A stretch of 64,000 bases of DNA from the NCBI RefSeq assembly GCF_008642375.1, contig NZ_CP029194.1:558001-622000 (forward strand), written 5' to 3'. This stretch comes from Streptomyces venezuelae (GTDB lineage Bacteria > Actinomycetota > Actinomycetes > Streptomycetales > Streptomycetaceae). The position numbers were made by a program, and so were the translations under genes. A model generated the notes under the pieces. The model saw only the letters and a list, made by a program, of their open reading frames with translations, made no database searches and was not told where the DNA came from. The stretch's first letter is position 1. Each line of letters begins with the position of its first letter. Positions 42,761-49,674 of the stretch are shown piece by piece.

Positions 42761-43678
42761 ATGACAGGCAACATCCGCACGCCCGTGACCGTCATCGGGC
42801 TGGGTTCGATGGGACGGGCCCTGGCCGAGGCGTTCCTCGACGCCGGGCATCCGACGACGGTGTGGAACAGGACGCCGGAGAAGGCCGGGCCCCTGGTGGC
42901 CAGGGGGGCCGTCCGGGCCCGGCGGGTGGAGGACGCGGTCGCGGCGAGCCCGCTCGTCGTGACGTGCCTGACCACCTTCGGGGACACCCGCCAGGCGCTG
43001 GAGGGGGTCGGCGGCGCGCTGCGGGGACGCGATCTCGTCACCCTGAACAGCGGCTCCCCCGCGGACGCCCGGGAGACCGCCGCCTGGGCGACCGCGCGCG
43101 GCGCCCGCTTCCTCGCGGGGGCGGTCAAGAACGTGCCCTCGGCGGTGGGGGCGTCCGACACGCTGCTCTACTACGGCGGTGACCGGGGCGTCTTCGAGGA
43201 GCACCTGACCACCTTGCGGGTGCTGGGCGGTGACACCGTCCATCTCGGGGACGGGACCGACCTGGCGGCGCTGTACGAGATGGCGGTGGGCGCGATGCTG
43301 CTCCCCGCGCTCGTCGGCTTCTTCCAGGGCGCCGCCGCCGTCCAGGCGCGCGGGCTCCCGGCGAGCAGCATGGTGGGATTCGCCGGGAAGTGGCTGGACA
43401 TGATCAAGTCCCTGCTGCCGGTCTACGCGGAGGAGATCGACAGCGGCGACTACACCGACGCCGCCTCGTCCGTGCACCTCTTCCTCGCGGGAGCGGCCCA
43501 TGACGAGGCCCTGGCCGATGAGACACATGTCGACACGTCATGGACCGCCCCGCTCAACGTCCTCCTGGAGCGGGCCGTCGAGGCGGGTCACGGCGAGCAC
43601 AGCATCGCGGCTCTGACCGAAGTGCTCCGACTCGGGGGGAATCCGGCCGAGCAGCGGAAGTTGACGGCAGATCACTAA
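42761..43678 (+). CDS. NAD(P)-dependent oxidoreductase (imine reductase / 6-phosphogluconate-dehydrogenase fold)
   Basis: A 305-residue protein: Rossmann GLGSMGRALAEAFLDAGH and VWNRTPEKAG (NADPH preference, Arg/Thr after beta2), then NSGSPADARETAAW and the helical dimer domain with MLLPALVGFFQGAA. This is the imine-reductase-like branch of beta-hydroxyacid dehydrogenases. ATG 42761 follows TGGAGCACACC. The HxlR gene is divergent and probably controls it. Confidence 0.87.
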   Translation: MTGNIRTPVTVIGLGSMGRALAEAFLDAGHPTTVWNRTPEKAGPLVARGAVRARRVEDAVAASPLVVTCLTTFGDTRQALEGVGGALRGRDLVTLNSGSPADARETAAWATARGARFLAGAVKNVPSAVGASDTLLYYGGDRGVFEEHLTTLRVLGGDTVHLGDGTDLAALYEMAVGAMLLPALVGFFQGAAAVQARGLPASSMVGFAGKWLDMIKSLLPVYAEEIDSGDYTDAASSVHLFLAGAAHDEALADETHVDTSWTAPLNVLLERAVEAGHGEHSIAALTEVLRLGGNPAEQRKLTADH

Positions 43679-43752
43679 AAGTCAGGCATTACCGGTCGCA
43701 TTGATGGATGATTCTGCCCAATCCTGAATACCAATCCGCTCGTGAGAGTTCC

Positions 43753-43778
43753 GAACCGATCAAGATCGGTTCTATAGT
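43753..43778 (+). promoter_or_regulatory. Conservon promoter with perfect palindrome
   Basis: GAACCGATC-AA-GATCGGTTC (43753-43772) is a perfect 9+9 palindrome directly before TATAGT (43773-43778), a good -10. A protein bound here would cover the -35/-10 spacer. Transcription would run into the conservon about 45-50 bases downstream. Confidence 0.6.
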
Positions 43779-43828
43779 TCCGTCGTTCAACCTCTTCCCC
43801 CGTGTGACTGCTCTCGAGAGTCTGGTTG

Positions 43829-45475
43829 ATGTCGGCGTCGCCCTCCCCGTTCCGCCCTGCCCTGATCGCCTCCCTGCTGACACTCGCCGCGGGCGGTGCG
43901 CTCGCCGTGGCGGCGACGACCGCGGCGCCGGCCGGGGTCCGCCCCTCGCTCGGCTGGTTCGCGGCGTGCGGAGTCCTGTTGCTGTCCGCCGCGGCCTTCG
44001 CCGTCACCTGGTACGCCCGCACCTCGCGGGCGCTCGCCCGGCGGGCGGAGGTCCTCGCCGCCGAACTCGCCTCCCGCGAGGCCTACACCGGCCGGTACAA
44101 GGCCACCGCCGAGCGCGAGTCGGCGGCGCTCACGGCGCGGTACGAGGAGGAGGCCGCCGCCTCGGCGGCCCGGCACACGGCGCGTACGGAGGAGCTCATA
44201 CGGTCGCACGAGTCCGAGACGGCACGACTCCGCGCGACGCTGGCCGCCGACACCGAGCGCCTCGAAGGCCGTCTGCGCCGCGCGGAGTCCGCCCGGTCCG
44301 CGGCGATGGCCGCCGCCGCCAACGCGGCCGGACGGATGCAGGCGCTGGCCACGAGCATGATGGCCGACCTGCGGGACATGGAGCACCGGCACGCCGACGA
44401 GGACGTCCTCACCGACCTCCTCCACCTCGACCACCGCACCGCCCAGGCGGGCAGGCTCGCCGACTCCATCGCCGTGCTGACCGGAGCCCGCTCGGGCCGG
44501 CGGTGGACCCGACCGATCGTCATGGAATCGATCCTGCGCGGCGCCATGGGCCGCATCGGCGGCTACCAGCGGGTGCGCCTGCACTCCCACAGCGAGGCGG
44601 CGGTGACCGGTCACGCCGCCGAGGGCATCATGCACGCGCTGGCGGAGATCCTGGACAACGCCGCGAACTTCTCCCCGCCCAACGCGGAAGTGCACGTGTA
44701 TGTGGAGGAGGTTCCGGCCGGCCTCGTCATCACCGTCGAGGACAGCGGTCTGGCGATGAGCGACGTGCAGTTGAGGCGCGCCGAGGCCGCGGTCGGTGCG
44801 GCCGCCCAGGACCTGGCCGGGCTCTCCGGAACCCGCCTCGGCCTGCACGTGGTCGGCAGGCTGGCGCGCAAGCACGGACTGACCGTGTCCTTCCGCCCCT
44901 CGGCCCGCGGCGGCACCGGCGTCCTGCTGATGGTTCCTCAGGAGCTCATCAGCCGCGCGCCCGAGGAGCGGACCGCCGGGCCCGTCGAGCCGTCTCCGCC
45001 GGTCGCGGGCCGAGCGGTGACCGCCCCGTCCTCCGGCCGAGCGCGCCCTTCCACCGAGCCCGCCACCGCCGACGCCGTGGCCGGCACCCGTCCCGTACCC
45101 GCGTCCGGGCCGTCGCACGAACCCGAGACCGCGCACGAGCCCGTCCCCGACGGCGCCGCCGCCGAGTCCGGCGCCGAGGGGACTCCGGACGGGATCGTCC
45201 TGCCCCGCCGCCGTCGCGGCCAGACCCTGGCCGCCCAGCTCAAGGCCGAGGAGACGCCGGCCGAGCCGCGCCAGGAGGCACCCCGCTCCGGCCCGTCCGC
45301 CGGTGCCCCGCCGCGCTTCGGCAGCTTCCACCGGGCCGTGCGCAGTGCGGGAGGCCGCGCTGCCGACGACCGGCCGGCCGACATGCCCGTACCGTCCGAC
45401 CCCCAGGACCCGGCGGCCGCACCGCACCCGCCGGCCTCCTCGAACTCCCCGTATTCGGAAGGCAATCCGCGATGA
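43829..45475 (+). CDS. Conservon sensor-like ATP-binding protein (CvnA type)
   Basis: A 548-residue membrane protein. Two N-terminal membrane segments (around 12-30 and 45-62), a coiled-coil stretch rich in Ala/Arg/Glu (70-160), a DHp-like segment with HADEDVLTDLLHLDHRTAQ, then an HATPase domain: N-box EILDNAANFSPPN, G-box VEDSGLAM, GTRLGLHVVGRLA. C-terminal 170 residues are Pro/Ala/Glu-rich. It is the sensor of a G-protein-like module. ATG 43829 (TTG 43826 is also in frame). Stop overlaps the next ATG. Confidence 0.88.
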   Translation: MSASPSPFRPALIASLLTLAAGGALAVAATTAAPAGVRPSLGWFAACGVLLLSAAAFAVTWYARTSRALARRAEVLAAELASREAYTGRYKATAERESAALTARYEEEAAASAARHTARTEELIRSHESETARLRATLAADTERLEGRLRRAESARSAAMAAAANAAGRMQALATSMMADLRDMEHRHADEDVLTDLLHLDHRTAQAGRLADSIAVLTGARSGRRWTRPIVMESILRGAMGRIGGYQRVRLHSHSEAAVTGHAAEGIMHALAEILDNAANFSPPNAEVHVYVEEVPAGLVITVEDSGLAMSDVQLRRAEAAVGAAAQDLAGLSGTRLGLHVVGRLARKHGLTVSFRPSARGGTGVLLMVPQELISRAPEERTAGPVEPSPPVAGRAVTAPSSGRARPSTEPATADAVAGTRPVPASGPSHEPETAHEPVPDGAAAESGAEGTPDGIVLPRRRRGQTLAAQLKAEETPAEPRQEAPRSGPSAGAPPRFGSFHRAVRSAGGRAADDRPADMPVPSDPQDPAAAPHPPASSNSPYSEGNPR

Positions 45476-45873
45476 CCGGCACCACCACCGACGAGAAGCT
45501 CAGCTGGCTCCTTGAGGGCCTGCTGGAACGCACCCCGGGCACCCGGCACGCCCTGGTGCTCTCCCGCGACGGCCTCAAGCTCTGCCGTACCTCCGAGCTC
45601 TCCGTCGACCAGGCCGACCAGCTCGCGGCGATCTCCGCGGGCATCCAGAGCCTGTCGCACGGTGCCTCCGTCGAGTTCGGCGACGGCACCGGCGGGGTCC
45701 GCTCCGCGATGGCCGAGTTCTACGGCGGCATCCTCTTCATCGTGGAGGCGGGCGACGGCGCCCACCTCGCCCTCGTCGCCGACGAGGACGCCGACGCCGG
45801 ACTCGTGGGCCACAACATGACGGAACTGGTCGAGCAGCTGGGCGAGCACCTCGTCGCCAGGCCCCGGGGATGA
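45472..45873 (+). CDS. Roadblock/LC7-domain protein (CvnB type)
   Basis: A 133-residue protein of the roadblock/LC7 fold: DEKLSWLLEGLLERTPGTRH, ALVLSRDGLKLCRTSELS, LAAISAGIQSLSHGAS, GILFIVEAG. In conservons it acts with the sensor and GTPase at the membrane. ATG 45472 overlaps the sensor stop (ATGA); its stop overlaps the DUF742 start. Confidence 0.92.
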   Translation: MTGTTTDEKLSWLLEGLLERTPGTRHALVLSRDGLKLCRTSELSVDQADQLAAISAGIQSLSHGASVEFGDGTGGVRSAMAEFYGGILFIVEAGDGAHLALVADEDADAGLVGHNMTELVEQLGEHLVARPRG

Positions 45874-46223
45874 GCCGGGTCAGGCCGGGCCGGGACGACT
45901 CGCCCGACCGCCTCTACACCGTCACCGGCGGTCGTACCCGCGCCGGATCCGACGCGTTCGACGTGGTGACGCTGGTGGTCTCCGAGAGCGACCCGGTCCC
46001 CGGCATGCAGTCCGAGCACGCCGCGATCCTGCGCATGTGCCGGTTCCCCACGGCGGTCGTCGAGGTGGCGGCCGGGCTCGGCCTGCCCGTGTCGATCACC
46101 CGGATCCTCCTGGCCGACCTGCACGACACCGGCCGGATCAGCGCACGGCATCCCCGGCCCTCGTACCGCCTACCCGATCACGACATCCTGGAGCAGGTGC
46201 TCGTTGGACTCCGCAGCCTCTGA
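45870..46223 (+). CDS. DUF742 protein (CvnC type)
   Basis: A 117-residue protein with the DUF742 pattern RLYTVTGGRTRAG, ILRMCRFPTAVVEVAAGLGL, VSITRILLADLHDTGRI; it has a winged-helix-like core and is a standard conservon part. The start overlaps the roadblock stop. Its last 20 bases overlap the GTPase gene. Confidence 0.92.
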   Translation: MSRVRPGRDDSPDRLYTVTGGRTRAGSDAFDVVTLVVSESDPVPGMQSEHAAILRMCRFPTAVVEVAAGLGLPVSITRILLADLHDTGRISARHPRPSYRLPDHDILEQVLVGLRSL

Positions 46224-46827
46224 ACCGCGACACCGCCAGACCCTGCACAGCACCGCCGACAACGGACTGAAGATCGTCATCGTCGGCGGCTTCGGCGTCG
46301 GCAAGACCACCCTGGTCCGCTCGGTCAGCGAGATCCGTCCGCTGAACACCGAGGAGACGATGACGCAGGCCGGCGAGCACATCGACGACACCGGCGGTGT
46401 CGCCGCGAAGAAGGCCACCACCGTGGCGTTCGACTTCGGCCGGATCTCCCTCGACGCGCGCAACGTCCTGTACCTGTTCGGCGCCCCCGGCCAGGAGCGG
46501 TTCTGGTTCCTGTGGGACCGGCTCTTCGCCGGCACGCTCGGCGCCGTCGTCCTCGTCGACACCCGGCGGCTCGCCGACTCCTGGTACGCCGTCGACCGGC
46601 TCGAACACCACGGCACCCCGTTCGTCGTCGCCTGCAACGACTTCGGCGGACCCGCCTACTCCCCCGCCCAGATCCGCGAGGCCCTCGACCTCGCCGACGA
46701 GGTCCCGCTGGTCTTCTGCGACGCCCGGTCGCGGGAGTCCGGCAAGCAGGTCCTCATCTCGCTCGTCGAGCACCTGCGGACCCTCGTCCCCTCGGACCCG
46801 CAGCCGATTCCGGAGCCCACCCCGTGA
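46204..46827 (+). CDS. Conservon GTP-binding protein (CvnD type)
   Basis: A 207-residue Ras-like GTPase: P-loop VIVGGFGVGKTTLVRSVSEI, switch region TTVAFDFGRI, LFGAPGQERFWFLWDRL (DxxG replaced by GAPGQ, usual for this family), and CNDFGG in place of NKxD. It likely cycles GTP/GDP under CvnA/B/C control. The start is TTG 46204, within the DUF742 gene, the first codon before the conserved core; the overlap suggests coupled translation. Confidence 0.9.
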   Translation: MDSAASEPRHRQTLHSTADNGLKIVIVGGFGVGKTTLVRSVSEIRPLNTEETMTQAGEHIDDTGGVAAKKATTVAFDFGRISLDARNVLYLFGAPGQERFWFLWDRLFAGTLGAVVLVDTRRLADSWYAVDRLEHHGTPFVVACNDFGGPAYSPAQIREALDLADEVPLVFCDARSRESGKQVLISLVEHLRTLVPSDPQPIPEPTP

Positions 46828-48053
46828 CCCACCCCGCGCACCCGCCCGTCCCCCTGAGCGGCCCCCGGTTCCAGACCGACCCCGTCGAGCTGTACCGGAG
46901 GATCCGGCGCGAGCACGGCGCCGTCGCCCCGGTCGTGCTCGACGGCGACGTGCCCGCCTGGCTGGTCCTCGGCTACCGCGAGCTGCACCAGGTCACCAGC
47001 GACCCGGTCCTCTTCTCGCGCGACTCCGAGCTGTGGAACCAGTGGGACGCCATCCCGGCGGACTGGCCGCTGCTGCCCATGATCGGCCGCAGGCAGCCGT
47101 CCATCCTCTACACCGTCGGCGAGCGGCACCGCGAGCGGGCCGCCGTCATCTCCGACGCGCTGGAGGCCGTCGACCCCTTCGCCCTGAAGGAACGGGCCGA
47201 GCGGTTCGCCGACGAACTCATCGACGGGCTCTGCGGCAAGGGCGCCTGCGACATCATCGCCGAGTACGCGATGCTGCTGCCGGTACGCGTCCTCGCCAGC
47301 ATCTACGGCTTCGCCGACGAGCAGGGACCGGCCCTCGTCACCGCCCTGAACGACATGATCAACGGCCAGGAGGGGGCCCTGGCGGGCCAGCGCCACCTCG
47401 CCGAGTCCATGTTCGCGCTGCTCGCGGCGAAGGCCGAGACGCCCGGTGACGACGTCGCCTCGCGCATGGTCGCCAACACGGCCGGGTTCACCGTCGAGGA
47501 GGTCGCCCAGGACCTCATGGTGATGATGGCCGCAGGCCACCAGCCCACCGCCGACTGGATCGGCAACTCGCTGCGCCTCATGCTCACCGACGACCGGTTC
47601 GCGGCCTCCCTCTCCGGCGGCCGCCACAGCGTCGGCGAGGCGATGAACGAGGTCCTCTGGGAGGACACCCCCACCCAGAACGTCGCCGGCCGGTGGGCCT
47701 CCCGCGACACGCACCTCGGCGGGCGCCGGATCGGCCGCGGCGACCTGGTCCTCCTCGGCCTGGCCGCCGCCAACTCCGACCCGCACGTCCGGGCCGACGC
47801 CGGCGCCCTCACCGGCGGCAACAACGCCCACCTCTCCTTCGGGCACGGCGAACACCGCTGCCCCTTCCCCGCGCAGGAAGTCGCCGAGACCATCGCCCGG
47901 ACGGGCATCGAGGTGCTTCTCGACCGACTGCCGGACGTGGATCTCGCGGTGGCGGAGGACGGCCTCACCCGCCGCCCGTCCCCCTGGCTGCGGGGCCTCA
48001 CCGCGCTCCCCGTGACGTACACCCCGACCCCCGCCCTTGGAGCCTTCGCATGA
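46824..48053 (+). CDS. Cytochrome P450 lacking the ExxR motif (CYP157-like)
   Basis: A 409-residue P450. The haem-ligand loop is FGHGEHRCPFPAQ and the I-helix is MMAAGHQPTADW, in which the acid/alcohol pair is altered. The K-helix reads NEVLWEDTPTQN: E-V-L-W in place of ExxR, so the otherwise invariant Arg is Trp. This agrees with the CYP157 family of conservons, which is known to lack ExxR. GTG 46824 overlaps the GTPase stop. It may be an electron-poor or regulatory P450 rather than a usual hydroxylase (inference). Confidence 0.88.
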   Translation: MTHPAHPPVPLSGPRFQTDPVELYRRIRREHGAVAPVVLDGDVPAWLVLGYRELHQVTSDPVLFSRDSELWNQWDAIPADWPLLPMIGRRQPSILYTVGERHRERAAVISDALEAVDPFALKERAERFADELIDGLCGKGACDIIAEYAMLLPVRVLASIYGFADEQGPALVTALNDMINGQEGALAGQRHLAESMFALLAAKAETPGDDVASRMVANTAGFTVEEVAQDLMVMMAAGHQPTADWIGNSLRLMLTDDRFAASLSGGRHSVGEAMNEVLWEDTPTQNVAGRWASRDTHLGGRRIGRGDLVLLGLAAANSDPHVRADAGALTGGNNAHLSFGHGEHRCPFPAQEVAETIARTGIEVLLDRLPDVDLAVAEDGLTRRPSPWLRGLTALPVTYTPTPALGAFA

Positions 48054-49294
48054 CCTGCCCGTACGACCACACCGCCGCACCCGACGCCGACGTCGTCGTC
48101 CTCGACCCCTTCGTCGCCGATCTCGACGCCGAGAGCGCCCGCCTGCGCGAGGCGGGCCCGCTGGCCCGCGTCGTCCTGCCCGGAGGCGTGCCCTGCTGGT
48201 CCGTCACCCGCCACGCCGAGGCCCGGAAGCTCCTCACCGACGCGCGTCTGGTCAAGGACATCGACGTGTGGGGAGCCTGGCAGCGCGGCGAGATACCCAT
48301 GGACTGGCCCCTGATCGGCCTGGCCAACCCCGGCAAGTCCATGCTGACGGTGGACGGCGAAGAGCACCGGCGGCTGCGCACGCTCGTCGCGCAGGCACTG
48401 ACGGCGCGCCGGGTGGAGCTGCTGCGCTCGCGCATCGAGGCCCTCACGACCGAGAGCCTCGACCGGCTCGCGGAGCGGCCGGCCGGCGAGGTCGTGGACC
48501 TGAAGGCGGAGTTCGCGTACCCGCTGCCCATGAATGTGGTCAGCGAGCTGATGGGCGTCGACCAGGCCGACCACCCCGTGATGAAGGCCCTCTTCGAGAA
48601 GTTCTTCTCGACGCAGACGCCGCCGGAGGAGGTGCCGCAGATGATGGCGGACCTCGGCGCCCTCTTCTCGGGGATCGTCGCGGCGCGGACGGCGCTGCCC
48701 GGCGACGACCTCACCAGCGCGTTGATCGAGGCGTCGGAGGGCGGCGACCGGCTCAGCACGGAGGAGATCACCAACACGCTCCAGCTGATGGTGGCGGCCG
48801 GTCACGAGACGACGATCAGCCTGATCGTCAACGCGGTCGTCGCCCTGGAGACCCACCCCGAGCAGCGCGCGCTCGTGCTCAAGGGCGAGGTGCCGTGGGA
48901 GAACGTGATCGAGGAGACGCTGCGATGGTCGACGCCCACCTCGCACGTCCTGATCCGGTTCGCGAGCGAGGACATCGAGGTCGGTGACCGCGTCCTGCCG
49001 AAGGGTGACGCGCTGATCGTGTCGTTCGGCGCGATCGGCCGGGACGAGGAGCAGCACGGTGCGACGGCGGGAGAGTTCGACGTGACCCGCACGCCGAACC
49101 GGCACATCGCCTTCGGTCACGGTCCGCACGTCTGCCCGGGAGCGGCACTGTCCCGTCTGGAGGCCTCGGTGGCGCTGCCGGCGCTGTACGCGCGCTTCCC
49201 GGACCTGCGGCTCGCGGTGCCGCGCGAAGAGCTGCGGAACAAGCCGGTCGTGACGCAGAACGACCTGTTCGACCTGCCGGTGTTCCTGGCCTGA
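48050..49294 (+). CDS. Cytochrome P450 (CYP154-like)
   Basis: A 414-residue P450 with intact signatures: I-helix MVAAGHETTISL, K-helix EETLRW (ExxR), haem loop FGHGPHVCPGAALSRLE. The pairing of a CYP157 and a CYP154 at the end of a conservon is known in Streptomyces. ATG 48050 overlaps the first P450 stop, so the six genes form one coupled operon. Likely substrate: macrolide-like or steroid-like, cannot be decided. Confidence 0.92.
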   Translation: MTCPYDHTAAPDADVVVLDPFVADLDAESARLREAGPLARVVLPGGVPCWSVTRHAEARKLLTDARLVKDIDVWGAWQRGEIPMDWPLIGLANPGKSMLTVDGEEHRRLRTLVAQALTARRVELLRSRIEALTTESLDRLAERPAGEVVDLKAEFAYPLPMNVVSELMGVDQADHPVMKALFEKFFSTQTPPEEVPQMMADLGALFSGIVAARTALPGDDLTSALIEASEGGDRLSTEEITNTLQLMVAAGHETTISLIVNAVVALETHPEQRALVLKGEVPWENVIEETLRWSTPTSHVLIRFASEDIEVGDRVLPKGDALIVSFGAIGRDEEQHGATAGEFDVTRTPNRHIAFGHGPHVCPGAALSRLEASVALPALYARFPDLRLAVPREELRNKPVVTQNDLFDLPVFLA

Positions 49295-49308
49295 CCCGGC
49301 CCGGGGAC

Positions 49309-49349
49309 TCCTCCTGTCGGGCGGGCCGGTGGCCGGCCCGGCAGGAGGG
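49309..49349 (+). terminator. Hairpin after the conservon
   Basis: TCCTCCTG and CAGGAGGG, with an inner GGGCCGG/CCGGCCC arm, form a long GC hairpin between the P450 stop and the tRNA 3' end. Probably serves both. Confidence 0.6.
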
Positions 49350-49355
49350 ATGATC

Positions 49356-49444
49356 TGGTGTCCAAGGGGGGACTTGAACCCCCACGCCCGATAAAGGGCA
49401 CTAGCACCTCAAGCTAGCGCGTCTGCCATTCCGCCACTTGGACC
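49356..49444 (-). tRNA. tRNA-Leu (anticodon GAG)
   Basis: Read on the minus strand: acceptor GTCCAAG pairs with CTTGGAC, anticodon stem CTAGC/GCTAG holds the loop TTGAGGT (anticodon GAG, codon CUC), a long variable arm follows as in Leu, and the T loop is GTTCAAGTC. The encoded 3' CCA is at 49356-49358. About 89 nt. Confidence 0.93.
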
Positions 49445-49674
49445 AGGTGAGTGTCGTGACGCGGAGTGACCCCCGCGGCGACAGAGATCAATCTACCAGC
49501 ACTTCGGCGTGCTCTTCACCCACGTTTCCCGTGGTCAGCGACGTGCGACCACACAACCGTCCGACTACTCCACGTCGCGAATGCGGCGCGGGACGTGACG
49601 GAGGGTGCTCCGTCGGGTGATCCCTGCTGAACGCCGACACCGCAGGTCCGCCGGTCCGCCCTACCGATGCGGCG
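49445..49674. other. Gap between tRNA and kinase-MFS gene
   Basis: About 230 bases with no supported gene. It must contain the tRNA promoter (read leftward). Nothing else was recognised. Confidence 0.5.
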
